Source: an uncultured Acidobacteriaceae bacterium (GTDB taxonomy: Bacteria > Acidobacteriota > Terriglobia > Terriglobales > Acidobacteriaceae). Taken from it: a DNA stretch of 48,843 bases. The translations under genes and the position numbers were made by a program. The first letter of the stretch is position 1, and each line of letters begins with the position of its first letter. The notes under the pieces are model-generated. The model did not search any database, was not told the DNA's origin, and saw only the letters and a program-made list of their open reading frames with translations. Below, one piece after another: positions 28,890 through 38,201 of the stretch. The DNA lies in contig CAIWFH010000029.1 of assembly GCA_903911925.1 (NCBI GenBank), forward strand, positions 1 through 48,843, in the 5' to 3' direction.

Positions 28890-29085
28890 AGAAGTTCCTT
28901 GCATGAATTGGGCATCCCAAATGCAGGTCCTTCGACTACGTTTGGCCCAAAAACCGGCCAAGCTCCGCTCAGGAAGACAGTTCTGTTTTGAAGGAAAATT
29001 CAGGGACAGGACACTAGGGTGGGGTGCCCATCCTATTTGCCCTAATCGCCCATCCTATTTGCCTTGAGAGGTGTGGAAGGAACGA

Positions 29086-30117
29086 ATGACGCAGTCTTCC
29101 GGCAAACCGCGCAATCTGCGCAGCGACATTGTTTTCACCTTCGGACTCGTCCTGGCCTGCTACCTTGCCTGGCTTATCCGGGACGTTCTGGTGCTGCTTT
29201 ATGTCAGCGGCTTGTTTGCCGTGGTGCTTACACCGGTTGTGCGCCTCATCTCCAATATCCGCATTGGCCGCAACCAGCCATTCAAGCGCTCTGCCGTGTT
29301 TCTTCTCCTGCTGGTTGTAGCCGCCGCGCTTACCGCATTTGCAGGGCTGGCCTTGCCGCCGGTGATTCGCGACATGCAGGGCTTTGCGCGCGACATGCCG
29401 TCACGCATGCCGGCGCTCATTGACCGGTTCAAGCACATGCCCTTCGCAGACAGAATCGATACCAACGATCTGAGTTCGCGGCTTCAGGATTTCGTAAGCC
29501 ACGCGGCCACTTACCTGCTGCTTTCCATCAGCAATTGGGCCGGCAGGCTGTTCGATATCGTCATGGGCCTGATCCTTATCGTCTATTTCATTACCGAAGG
29601 CGATCAGGCATACAGGTGGTTCCTCTCGTTCTTTCCGCCGCAGCAACGCGATCGTCTTGACAAGACCCTGCAGCGGGCCGAGGTTCGCATGGGCAAATGG
29701 CTTGTCGGCCAGGGCAGCCTGATGCTCATCCTCGGCATCCTTAGCACCATCGTCTATTGCTCGTTCCACATCCGCTATGCGTATGCGCTCGGCGTAATCA
29801 CCGGATTGCTCAACATCATCCCGGTGGTAGGCGCAGCCATCAGCGTGGCGCTCGCGCTTCTGGTGGCGGCCGTTGGTTCGTGGGGAGCGGTGATTGGGAT
29901 AGCCATCTTTTACCTGGTTTATATCCAGGTGGAGAACTCAATTCTCGTTCCGCGCATCATGCACAACCGCGTGGACCTACCCGGCCTGGCTATTCTGGTC
30001 GCGTTGCTGGTGGGGTCCGCGCTGGCCGGCATCGTCGGGGCCATGGTCTCGGTTCCCACCGCTGTACTGGTTTCAGTGCTGATTGACGAGTACCTGGTCA
30101 ACAAGACTGCGGACTGA
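29086..30117 (+). CDS. AI-2E-family (PerM-type) permease
   Basis: About 343 residues from the ATG at 29086 (GGAAGGA just upstream; a GTG at 29071 is in frame). Eight hydrophobic segments with the family motifs LLYVSGLFAVVLTPVVRL, a soluble region in the middle, YALGVITGLLNIIPVVGAAI and VENSILVPRIMHNRVDLPGL. Family members have been linked to autoinducer-2 export and, in other cases, Na+/H+ exchange; substrate cannot be told here. Confidence 0.88.
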   Translation: MTQSSGKPRNLRSDIVFTFGLVLACYLAWLIRDVLVLLYVSGLFAVVLTPVVRLISNIRIGRNQPFKRSAVFLLLLVVAAALTAFAGLALPPVIRDMQGFARDMPSRMPALIDRFKHMPFADRIDTNDLSSRLQDFVSHAATYLLLSISNWAGRLFDIVMGLILIVYFITEGDQAYRWFLSFFPPQQRDRLDKTLQRAEVRMGKWLVGQGSLMLILGILSTIVYCSFHIRYAYALGVITGLLNIIPVVGAAISVALALLVAAVGSWGAVIGIAIFYLVYIQVENSILVPRIMHNRVDLPGLAILVALLVGSALAGIVGAMVSVPTAVLVSVLIDEYLVNKTAD

Positions 30118-30140
30118 CGGGCGTCCACAGTCTTGCTGAC

Positions 30141-31835
30141 TTATCTTTGCGGCAGCGCGCTCGTTCCCGCGGCGCCAATATGGCTGGCGGCGTCAACCAC
30201 CGCCTTCATCACTCCGCAATTGGAGAAGAAACGCGTCAAATTGCCGGTGAGGGGCTGCAGGCTGTTTGAATCGTAGCCTGAGGCGCCGGGCCGGCCGACA
30301 GGTTCAGGCATCGGACTCTGCGCCAGGTGCATTTCGCCGGTGCCTTGCGCATCGAGAATGAGCGCGGCGAGATTGCGGGCCATCTCCAGCGGGAAGCTCT
30401 CGGCGACAAACACCAGTTTGCCGCGCACGGTAATCACCACCGGCCCTTCGCTGGTCTGGTAGACCTGCTCCTGCGACTGGGGTTCAGCGGAGCCGGTTGT
30501 AAGCCCTGACGGGGTCGAGTTCTCAATCTCCAGAATCGGCTTGAGGCCGGAGTATTTCCGTCCCAGCTCGTCGGCGTAAAGCTGCGCAAAAGCCTGGGCT
30601 GAAGCGGTATTTTTCCAGTTCGAGAGATAGAACAGGGCAATGGATTTGGTGTTGGCCTGCTCGGCAGGGGTCTTGGCATCAAGCCGCTGACCGGCCCAGT
30701 AGAGCCCGCCATCCCACGCAGGCGTCAGCGCGGTGGCGGCCCGGTCGCCGCCAAAAAGCTTGGCCAGGATATGCAGGTCCAACTGGCCGATCTGGCCAAT
30801 GTCGTAGGGCTTGTAGAGCTTGTCCACCAGGGGATGGATGTTGGGCAGCAGCGGCACGGCGGGCAGGTGCTTTTTCTCGTATTCCAGCGGGTTGATGATC
30901 TCCCAGCTTGAGCTTGGGGGCCTGTCGAGAGCTCCGGCAAAGGCTGCGGCGCGGCCCTGGTCCATCCAGACGTCCTGCTCGAAGCTCAGGCCCTCGCGAT
31001 AGGGAAACAGCATCGACTCGCTGAGCAGCAGCGGCGCGCGCGCCAGCACCGGCGAGTTCTCTGAGCTGGACATCTGCTGCTTCAGCACATCCAGGACTTC
31101 GGGGTCTTTGACCAGGCTTTTTCCCATCGGCTTCAGAATGTAGTCCATCATGACGGCGGTCGCCTGCCCTTCGGCTACGGCCTCGCGCGCGGTGTCCATT
31201 TCGTCCCGGGCCAGGTGGTCGGTGTCTTCATTGAAGTTGTGAGAGACCTCGGTAGGCGTCTGGTCGTTCCATTTCTCCAGATCGGCGTGCTGGTCCTGCA
31301 GGGCGTGGGTCAGTTCGTGGGCCAATACCGGCTTCTGCTCGTCCACGTCTACCCAGTCCAGCATGTACACGGTCTTGGCCTTGGCGTCGTAGTAGGCTTC
31401 GATCTGCTCTTTCAGCAGAATCAGCAAGAACGGCTTCAGCGCAAAGTCGCGATCCAGCAGGCCGAACTTCTTCAGCACAATTTCGCCCTGCTGCATGCGC
31501 TTGGCGCTCTCGTCTTCTTCAAACTTCTGCTTCAGGTAGGCCTCAACCGCGGTGCGGCTGGTGAGCTGGCGTTTCACGTCGCTCTTTACGGCAAGTCCGG
31601 ACTCCCCGGAAGAGAATTTGATCAGCTCATCGACCAGCGAAAAGAGCTGTTTTGCCTGTTCGGGACCGATGTGAACCGGGGGCTTTTCTTTCTCAGGCAC
31701 CTGTGCCGGAGGTGTTTCGCCCGGCTGCGGCGCTGCCGGCTGCTGCGCAGCCGCCAAGGCCGCAGTGAAACACAAAAGAACCGCAAGCGCCCACGCCCGC
31801 CAGTCTCGTCCTGCCACTTGGTGCTGCTCGCTCAT
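30141..31835 (-). CDS. Secreted putative zinc metalloprotease (HExxH) of unknown family
   Basis: 564 residues from the ATG at 31835, which has GGGAG seven bases upstream and is followed by a signal peptide (WALAVLLCFTAALAAA) and a Pro-rich linker. The only clear motif is VLAHELTHALQDQH, a gluzincin-type HExxH, with EAVAEGQATAVMMDY about 40 residues later offering the third metal-binding Glu. The rest is helical and not recognised; the last third may be a separate domain. A periplasmic peptidase is inferred. It is divergent from the ygfZ-like gene. Confidence 0.72.
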   Translation of the reverse strand: MSEQHQVAGRDWRAWALAVLLCFTAALAAAQQPAAPQPGETPPAQVPEKEKPPVHIGPEQAKQLFSLVDELIKFSSGESGLAVKSDVKRQLTSRTAVEAYLKQKFEEDESAKRMQQGEIVLKKFGLLDRDFALKPFLLILLKEQIEAYYDAKAKTVYMLDWVDVDEQKPVLAHELTHALQDQHADLEKWNDQTPTEVSHNFNEDTDHLARDEMDTAREAVAEGQATAVMMDYILKPMGKSLVKDPEVLDVLKQQMSSSENSPVLARAPLLLSESMLFPYREGLSFEQDVWMDQGRAAAFAGALDRPPSSSWEIINPLEYEKKHLPAVPLLPNIHPLVDKLYKPYDIGQIGQLDLHILAKLFGGDRAATALTPAWDGGLYWAGQRLDAKTPAEQANTKSIALFYLSNWKNTASAQAFAQLYADELGRKYSGLKPILEIENSTPSGLTTGSAEPQSQEQVYQTSEGPVVITVRGKLVFVAESFPLEMARNLAALILDAQGTGEMHLAQSPMPEPVGRPGASGYDSNSLQPLTGNLTRFFSNCGVMKAVVDAASHIGAAGTSALPQR

Positions 31836-31923
31836 CGGTTCTCCCGTTTGTAGGTTTAAAACTTCTTCAGCCAGCGCCCTCGAGCGCCTGCCGCCAGGCC
31901 GCCGGGGCATCCTCTTCCAAGGC

Positions 31924-31929
31924 TATAAT
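31924..31929 (+). promoter_or_regulatory. -10 box upstream of the ygfZ-like gene
   Basis: A perfect TATAAT lies 27 bases before the ATG at 31957, within the divergent spacer. No recognisable -35 at the usual distance. It argues that the start is at 31957 or 31996, not further upstream. Confidence 0.5.
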
Positions 31930-31956
31930 CAGGAAGCGGTATGGCGTAGCCTTGCA

Positions 31957-33135
31957 ATGGAAGAAATCTGCGCGCCACCCGCGGAAAATTCCCCCATGAT
32001 TGAATCCGATCTCGCCGCACCATCCACGGCCACTCCACTTGCCAACCTGCTTGAAACCCTTGCGCATCCGCACCGGCTTGCCGACTGCCACGGGGTGCTG
32101 ACCCCACAGGAGTTGGACGCACCAGAGGCGGAAATAGCGGCCCTGGTCTCCGGAGCCGCCGTTCACGATCTGGGATGGCTCAAACGCGTTGCGGTACGCG
32201 GCGAAGATCGCTTCCGCTGGCTCAGCGGCATGGTCACCAACACCGTCAACGACCTGGCCCCCAATGGCGTCGCCTGGAACCTGGTGCTCAATGCCCAGGG
32301 GCGCATCCAGGGCGACCTGCATGTGGTTCGCGAGGGCGACAGCCTCGAACTGGAAATTGCCGCCGACCAGTACGAGAAACTGGTAAGCCACCTCGAGCAC
32401 TTCATCATTATGGACGACGTGGAACTGGCGACCCTGGAAGGGGAGACGGCTCTGGGGCTTACCGGTCCGCTGGCCAGCGAGGTCCTTGGCCGCCTTGGCC
32501 TGCCCGCGCTCGATGAGCCGATGACCTGCGCCAAGGTGGAATGGAATGGCATCGACCTCCGGATGGTGCGCGGTTACGGTGTTCAGGTTCCCCACTATGA
32601 ACTATGGGTCCCGTCTGCGGCCAGGGTTCTTGCCAAGCAATGGAACTCCATTCGCACGGCCGGTGCAATCCCGGTGGGAGCAGCCTCGGTTGACGCTTTC
32701 CGTATTGCCCAGGGGATTCCCGCTTATGGCATTGACATGGCAGAGCGTGACTTGCCGCAGGAGACTTCGCAGTTGCGGGCGCTGCACTTTACCAAGGGCT
32801 GCTACCTGGGCCAGGAGATCGTGGAGCGCATCCGCTCGCGCGGCAGCGTCCACCGCCACTTGCGCCAGTTGGAACTGACCGGACCGCTGCCTTCCGCGGG
32901 AACCGAACTCACCCTGGACGGCTCGCCTGTCGGCGCCATTACGAGCAGCGCCCAACTGCATTTGCGTGGCGGAATCCGCACCTTTGCATTGGGCATGGTG
33001 AGCGGCGCGGCCGAACTGCGCAACCTTCCTCTCGCGTACACTGCCGAAGGGAGCACGGGCACTGCCCGCCTGCTGGCTGCGACGCCAAATCTGACCGAAA
33101 CTGAACCGCAACCGATGGAAGACACAAAATCATGA
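31957..33135 (+). CDS. ygfZ: YgfZ/GcvT-like folate-binding protein
   Basis: About 392 residues. The fold is that of the glycine-cleavage T protein; the diagnostic motif KGCYLGQE (about residue 280) separates YgfZ from aminomethyltransferases and carries the conserved cysteine. YgfZ uses tetrahydrofolate to support assembly or repair of some Fe-S enzymes. ATGs at 31957 and 31996 are both possible. The stop overlaps the next ATG (ATGA), starting a run of tightly packed genes (DUF1844, MBL hydrolase, ribF). Confidence 0.88.
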   Translation: MEEICAPPAENSPMIESDLAAPSTATPLANLLETLAHPHRLADCHGVLTPQELDAPEAEIAALVSGAAVHDLGWLKRVAVRGEDRFRWLSGMVTNTVNDLAPNGVAWNLVLNAQGRIQGDLHVVREGDSLELEIAADQYEKLVSHLEHFIIMDDVELATLEGETALGLTGPLASEVLGRLGLPALDEPMTCAKVEWNGIDLRMVRGYGVQVPHYELWVPSAARVLAKQWNSIRTAGAIPVGAASVDAFRIAQGIPAYGIDMAERDLPQETSQLRALHFTKGCYLGQEIVERIRSRGSVHRHLRQLELTGPLPSAGTELTLDGSPVGAITSSAQLHLRGGIRTFALGMVSGAAELRNLPLAYTAEGSTGTARLLAATPNLTETEPQPMEDTKS

Positions 33136-33746
33136 GCGATACACCGAAGTTCACCGTAATTGACCGCCGCAAGATAAAGGCGGAAGAAGAGAAGGACAAC
33201 CCGCAGCCGGCCTCAACTCCGGCAGAGCCTGCGCCCCCTGCTACTGAACCCTCAGCCGGACCGCGGCTGGTGGTGAGCGAACCCAAGCCTGAAGTTGCGG
33301 AGGCCCAGGCCGGGGAGGAGCCGCAGGATCATCCCGAGTTGCCCCCGCCGCCGACCGCCCAGGAGAGCAAAGAGCAGAAGACTGCCTACGATGCCTCGGC
33401 ACAGAGGCTTGAAGATATCGTGCGTGCGCAGAATCCCGCCATGGGACCCCAGCCCCCGGTCACCTTCGAACACCTGGTGCAGCAGTTCTATGTTTCGGCA
33501 ATGATCCAGATGGGCGCTGGAGCCCAGGAGGGCCAGCGCCCGCGGATCGACATACTTGGCGCGCGCCAGACCATCGATTTGCTGGCCCTGCTGTCAGAAA
33601 AGACCCGCGGCAACCTTACCGACGCCGAAGACCGCATGCTGCAGACCGTCTTGTACGAAGTAAGAATGGCTTTCCTTGAACTGACCAGCATGATCAGCCT
33701 TCAGGGCATGCAGCCGCCGCAGCCCCCGCCCCCGGGCAAAAGTTAG
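33132..33746 (+). CDS. DUF1844-domain protein
   Basis: 204 residues. The first 110 are acidic and Pro-rich, probably disordered. The C-terminal domain (FEHLVQQFYVSAMIQMGAGA ... IDLLALLSEKTRGNLTDAED ... LYEVRMAFLEL) is DUF1844, a short helical domain common in Acidobacteriota and Deltaproteobacteria with no known role. The start overlaps the ygfZ-like stop by four bases. Confidence 0.87.
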   Translation: MSDTPKFTVIDRRKIKAEEEKDNPQPASTPAEPAPPATEPSAGPRLVVSEPKPEVAEAQAGEEPQDHPELPPPPTAQESKEQKTAYDASAQRLEDIVRAQNPAMGPQPPVTFEHLVQQFYVSAMIQMGAGAQEGQRPRIDILGARQTIDLLALLSEKTRGNLTDAEDRMLQTVLYEVRMAFLELTSMISLQGMQPPQPPPPGKS

Positions 33747-33752
33747 GCGCTG

Positions 33753-34577
33753 ATGGAGGGCCGGCTTACATTTTTAGGAACGGGAACCTCGATGGGGGTT
33801 CCCACGCTGGGGTGCGTGTGCGCGGTTTGCACCTCCAATGACCCCCACGACCGCAGGCTGCGGCCCTCGGTGCTGATTCGCTGGCCTGATATCAAGACGA
33901 CACCGCCGGGCCCTGGCGAGCGCGTGGTGGTAATTGATACCGGCCCGGACTTCCGCGAACAGGCTTTGCGCACCGGCCTTACCCGGCTGGATGCTGTGTT
34001 TTATACGCATGCCCACGCTGACCATATCCTCGGGCTCGACGATCTTCGTCCCCTCAGCTTTACGGTCTTTCGCGAAGGCGGCCCCATTCCGCTCTATGCC
34101 TCCGAAGAGACCGCCGCCGATGTGCGGCGCATCTTCGATTACACATTCTCGCCCGATGCCACCTACCCCACCCGCGCCCGCGTGCGGCTCGAACCGCTTG
34201 GCGCTCGTACGAACGTGCACGGCGTGGATTTTCTGCGCGTGCCGGTGATGCACGGCGAGATGCAGATTGCCGGTTTCCGCTTTGGCCGCGCCGCCTACCT
34301 GACCGATGTGAGTTCGATACCGGAGTCCAGCTTTGCGCTGCTCCAGGGCCTTGACCACCTAGTTCTTTCGGCGCTGCGTCACAAGCCCCATCCAAACCAT
34401 GCAACGGTAGAGCAGGCCGTGGGTTGGGCACGGCGCATTGGCGCGCGCCAAACATGGCTTACCCACATTGCTCACGAACTGGGCCACGAACAAACCAACC
34501 GCACTCTTCCTGACGGCATCCGGCTGGCCTACGACGGCCTCGATCTCCCCGTGGATTTGGACCCTGTGAACCTATGA
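33753..34577 (+). CDS. MBL-fold metallo-hydrolase (PhnP-like)
   Basis: 274 residues. FLGTGTSMGVPTLGC opens the metallo-beta-lactamase fold; THAHADHILGLDDLR supplies the HxHxDH metal site; LTDVSSIP and the late THIAHELGH complete the ligands. PhnP-type enzymes cleave cyclic phosphodiesters; some relatives process PQQ or lipoate intermediates, so the substrate is open. The CxCxxC-like early cysteines (CVCAVC) are as in PhnP. Starts six bases after the DUF1844 stop and overlaps ribF by four bases (ATGA). Confidence 0.86.
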   Translation: MEGRLTFLGTGTSMGVPTLGCVCAVCTSNDPHDRRLRPSVLIRWPDIKTTPPGPGERVVVIDTGPDFREQALRTGLTRLDAVFYTHAHADHILGLDDLRPLSFTVFREGGPIPLYASEETAADVRRIFDYTFSPDATYPTRARVRLEPLGARTNVHGVDFLRVPVMHGEMQIAGFRFGRAAYLTDVSSIPESSFALLQGLDHLVLSALRHKPHPNHATVEQAVGWARRIGARQTWLTHIAHELGHEQTNRTLPDGIRLAYDGLDLPVDLDPVNL

Positions 34578-35533
34578 TTGATGGCTTCTCCAGCAAGATT
34601 CGCGTATTTCGCTCGGTCGCCGAGGTACCGGCCGGCTTTGGCCCCAGCGTGGCCTCCATCGGCAACTTCGATGGCGTGCACCTGGGCCACCGGCAAATTC
34701 TTGCCTCGGTAGTTGCCGAGGCGCGCGCGCTCGGCGCGCGCGCCGTTGCCGTAACTTTCGATCCGCACCCCGAGCAGCTTCTTCGTCCCGACAAGGCGCT
34801 CAAATTGCTCACGCCCATGCCCGAGCGGCTGCGGCTGCTGACGGAAACCGGCATTGACGCCGTGTTGGTGCTGCCGTTTGATGCAGCGCTCGCAGGCCTC
34901 TCCGCGCTGAGTTTTGTCCGCCGGATACTGGTGGAAGGGCTGAAAGTCGTCGCTTTGCACGAAGGCGGAAATTTCCGCTTCGGGCACCGTGCCCATGCCG
35001 GGGTCGTTGAACTCGCGGAGTTTGGCGCGCAATCCGGTTTCCACGTTCACGTCCACGAACCGGTGCATGTCCACGGCCTTGAGGTGTCGAGTTCCGCTAT
35101 CAGGGAGCGCCTGGTAGCCGGCGACCTGATCCGCGCTCGCTGGATGCTGGGCCGGCCGTTCGCGGTTCTTTCCTCGCCGGTGCACGGACGCGGCATCGGC
35201 ACCCGGCTGCTGGTGCCAACCGTAAACCTTGCGCCCTACGACAGCATCCTGCCCGCCTTTGGAGTCTACGTTACGCGAATGACGGTTGATGGGCGCCGAT
35301 TTCAGGCAGTCACCAACATCGGCAACCGTCCCACCTTCGGCGACGCGTCTTTTGCCGTCGAGTCGCACATTCTGGACTTTGAGCCGATCGACCTGGACGA
35401 TCAAACGCCCATCGAACTGGAATTTCTTTTCCGCCTCCGCGGCGAGATGCACTGGCCGTCAATCGATGCGCTCAAGGCGCAAATCTTCAAGGATGTGGCA
35501 AAGGCGAATCGGTATTTCCGGCTGGTTGAATAA
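34574..35533 (+). CDS. ribF: Bifunctional riboflavin kinase / FAD synthetase
   Basis: Makes FMN from riboflavin and FAD from FMN. 319 residues: the N-terminal nucleotidyltransferase has SIGNFDGVHLGHRQIL and FDPHPEQLL; the C-terminal kinase has GRGIGTRLLVPTVNL and FGVYVTRM, then TNIGNRPTF. Both halves are intact. Start at 34574 overlaps the preceding stop, so it is translationally coupled. Placing a flavin-cofactor enzyme after ygfZ suggests a small cofactor/Fe-S support operon, an inference from order only. Confidence 0.95.
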   Translation: MIDGFSSKIRVFRSVAEVPAGFGPSVASIGNFDGVHLGHRQILASVVAEARALGARAVAVTFDPHPEQLLRPDKALKLLTPMPERLRLLTETGIDAVLVLPFDAALAGLSALSFVRRILVEGLKVVALHEGGNFRFGHRAHAGVVELAEFGAQSGFHVHVHEPVHVHGLEVSSSAIRERLVAGDLIRARWMLGRPFAVLSSPVHGRGIGTRLLVPTVNLAPYDSILPAFGVYVTRMTVDGRRFQAVTNIGNRPTFGDASFAVESHILDFEPIDLDDQTPIELEFLFRLRGEMHWPSIDALKAQIFKDVAKANRYFRLVE

Positions 35534-35729
35534 GGCGCAATAAAAGCAAACTTCAAGTATCCTGTTCGCCGCCGGACACAGAAACGTCGCTTTGAACAGA
35601 AGTTCAGCGCCCTTATGAATTGGATGGCGCATAAGCCGTTTATTAACAACGTCAACCATCCACGCGGAATGGAATCAAACGTGCACTTAATCCACCACAC
35701 GGCGATCGTGCCGCCGGAAGAGGTGGTTG

Positions 35730-38153
35730 ATGCAGCGTCTGTTTCTCAATCTTCGCTACACGATGCGCGTGCTGCGCAGCAGGCTGGGGCTTACGGCCGC
35801 CGTAGTGGCCACGCTGACCCTCGGAATTGGCGCTACAACTGCGATTTACACGGTGGTGTACGCCACGCTGTTGGCGCCGCTGCCGTACCCTGAGGCCAAC
35901 CAGCTGGTGATGGTCTGGTCAAAGGTGGGCGGATTCAGGAACGGAATATCCGCCGGCGACTTCCTTGACTGGCAGCATCAGAGCAAGTCGTTTCAGCAGC
36001 TCGCCGCCTGGACCGACAGCAGTTTCAACCTAGCCACAGCCGACCAGCCCGAGCAGTTGGAGGGCAGGCTTGCCTCGCCGGGGTGGTTCCACATGCAGGG
36101 AATCCCATTCGCGATGGGGCGCGATTTTCTCCCGGAAGAAGGCGTGCCGGGCCGCGATCACGTCATCATCCTGACCCACAAATTGTGGAACCGGCTGGGC
36201 GCGAACAGCAGCATCATTGGCCATACCATGCGCATCAACAGCGTCCCTTACACTGTTGTCGGCGTTCTTGCGCCCGGCCTGCCTGACCGCCTGGGCCCGG
36301 AACTGACGGCCCCGCTGGCTTTCACGCCCCAGCAAATCAACCACGACTATCACTGGATCATCGCCATGGGCCGCCTCAAGCCGGGAGTCACCATCCAGCA
36401 GGCACAGGCCGACATGGACACCGTGACCGCACACATTGCAGCCGCTTATCCCACATCGAACAAAGGCTGGGGCGCCAGCGTTGAGCCGCTCAAGGACGAT
36501 TTTCTGCCGCCTGACCGAATCCACAACCTGTGGCTTCTTCTGGGTGCGGTCGGCTTTGTCCTGCTTATCACCTGCGTCAACATTGCCAACCTGCTGCTTG
36601 CTGAGGGCGCAGGCCGGCAGCGTGAGATTGCCATTCGTTGTTCGTTGGGCGCGACCCGCAGGCAGGTCTTCAGCCAGTTTTTGACGGAAAGCCTGGTGCT
36701 GGCCCTCATTGGCGGCGGACTCGGCATTGCCCTGGGCGCGGCGTTGTTGCGTGGCATTGTCTCCCTCGTTCCAGAGGGCATTCTCCCATCGGAGGCGGAC
36801 TTCCAGCTCAATCTTCCGGTGCTGGCCGTTGCGATTGCAGCCACCACGCTGGCCGGTCTGCTCTTTGGTTGCGCGCCCGCATGGTATGCATCGCACGTTG
36901 ATCCCGCGGAATCGATGAAAAGCGGCGGGCGCTCGGCTACCGGGTCCGCCAGCAACAAGCTGCGTCGGGCGCTTATTGTCGGCGAGTTCGCCCTGGCCCT
37001 CTCTTTGCTGGCCGGCGCGGGCCTGGCCATTCACAGCTTCTGGAATCTCACCCGCGTCGATCTGGGCGTGCGCACCGATCATGTGCTGACCTTTGGCCTG
37101 GATCAGCCGCATGGCCGCTTCAAAACGCCCGCCGAGATGAACGTCTACCAGCAGCAGATGCTCAGCGCCATTCGATCCGTCTCCGGTGTTTCCCATGCCG
37201 CCGTTGTCACCGGCATGCCGCTGCGCGGAACCAGCGACGGAATGCCGTTCACCCTGGTCGGCGGCCGCACTTATGGCGACCCCTCGCAGCGGCCCAACAC
37301 CGGCTTCCAATCCATCTCGCCCGACTACTTTCAGACCTTCGGCATCCAGGTGATTCAGGGCCGCTCCTTTACCGACGACGACAACGCAACCAGCGTGCGC
37401 GTCGCCATGGTCAACCAGGAGTTTGCCAAGCGCTATCTGAAGGGCATGGACCCTTTCAAGCAGCGCGTGGCGATTGAAGAGATCATTCCCGGCCAGCCGC
37501 AACTAGGGCCGCCCGTCGAGTGGCACATCGTCGGCATCTTCCACAACGTGCGCAATGGCGACTTCCGCGAAGACTATCCGGAAATAGATGTCCCCTTTGC
37601 TCAGTCGCTTTCGCCTGCGGTTTCCATCGGCGTCCGTACAGCCGAAGACCCCGGGTCCATGGCCAGGACCATCGCCGCCGCGGTGCACTCGGTTGATCCG
37701 CAGATTGCGCTGGCGCATACGCTGACCATGGACCAGGTGAAAGACGAGTTGCTCGCTGAAGACCGGTTCACGATGCGCCTGTTTGCGAGCTTCGCGGCGG
37801 TCGCGCTGCTGCTTGCGGCCATCGGCATTTACGGGCTCATGGCCTATACCGTTTCGCAGCGCACACAGGAGATTGGCCTGCGCCTTGCTCTCGGCGCAGG
37901 CAGAAACCGCGTGGCTTTGCTGATTCTGAAGGAGGCGTCTTTGCTGGCTCTGGTGGGTCTGGGCCTTGGGTTGGGGGGCGCACTGCTGGTGGGCCGCGCC
38001 ATGCGGACGACGCTCTACGGCGTAGGCTCAATTGATCTTTCAGTGTTGCTGGCCGTGGCTCTGGTGCTGTTTCTTGCCGCCCTGCTTGCCTCGTACCTGC
38101 CTGCACGAAGGGCGGCATCCATCGATCCCATGCAGGCCTTGCGAACGGATTAG
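35730..38153 (+). CDS. MacB-like ABC transporter permease, acidobacterial orphan duplicated type
   Basis: About 807 residues, with GAGGTGG upstream of the ATG. Two copies of the MacB periplasmic-core plus FtsX-like membrane unit: LRSRLGLTAAVVATLTLGIG and IANLLLAEGAGRQREIAIR in the first half, LRRALIVGEFALALSLLAGA and SQRTQEIGLRLALGAGRNRV in the second. This matches the family called acidobacterial duplicated orphan permease (TIGR03434), very abundant in this phylum. There is no ATPase gene beside it, as is normal for the family. The transported substrate is unknown. Confidence 0.88.
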   Translation: MQRLFLNLRYTMRVLRSRLGLTAAVVATLTLGIGATTAIYTVVYATLLAPLPYPEANQLVMVWSKVGGFRNGISAGDFLDWQHQSKSFQQLAAWTDSSFNLATADQPEQLEGRLASPGWFHMQGIPFAMGRDFLPEEGVPGRDHVIILTHKLWNRLGANSSIIGHTMRINSVPYTVVGVLAPGLPDRLGPELTAPLAFTPQQINHDYHWIIAMGRLKPGVTIQQAQADMDTVTAHIAAAYPTSNKGWGASVEPLKDDFLPPDRIHNLWLLLGAVGFVLLITCVNIANLLLAEGAGRQREIAIRCSLGATRRQVFSQFLTESLVLALIGGGLGIALGAALLRGIVSLVPEGILPSEADFQLNLPVLAVAIAATTLAGLLFGCAPAWYASHVDPAESMKSGGRSATGSASNKLRRALIVGEFALALSLLAGAGLAIHSFWNLTRVDLGVRTDHVLTFGLDQPHGRFKTPAEMNVYQQQMLSAIRSVSGVSHAAVVTGMPLRGTSDGMPFTLVGGRTYGDPSQRPNTGFQSISPDYFQTFGIQVIQGRSFTDDDNATSVRVAMVNQEFAKRYLKGMDPFKQRVAIEEIIPGQPQLGPPVEWHIVGIFHNVRNGDFREDYPEIDVPFAQSLSPAVSIGVRTAEDPGSMARTIAAAVHSVDPQIALAHTLTMDQVKDELLAEDRFTMRLFASFAAVALLLAAIGIYGLMAYTVSQRTQEIGLRLALGAGRNRVALLILKEASLLALVGLGLGLGGALLVGRAMRTTLYGVGSIDLSVLLAVALVLFLAALLASYLPARRAASIDPMQALRTD

Positions 38154-38201
38154 CCTGAATGTGCCTTCACCACCATTGACGCCACGGATCGCAAATCAAC
38201 C

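Larger units (their letters stand above)
28747..29070. other. Non-coding spacer dense in palindromic repeats
   Basis: Holds two complete palindromes (28776-28814 and 28838-28889), a half-palindrome GGGTGGGGTGCCC at about 29017 and a direct repeat of GCCCATCCTATTTGCC at 29026-29041 and 29048-29063. No gene supported. Confidence 0.7.

Noticed and set aside
36030..37502. 490-residue minus-strand open frame opposite the MacB-like permease
   Set aside because: Antisense shadow; no recognisable domain, while the opposite strand has clear family motifs throughout.
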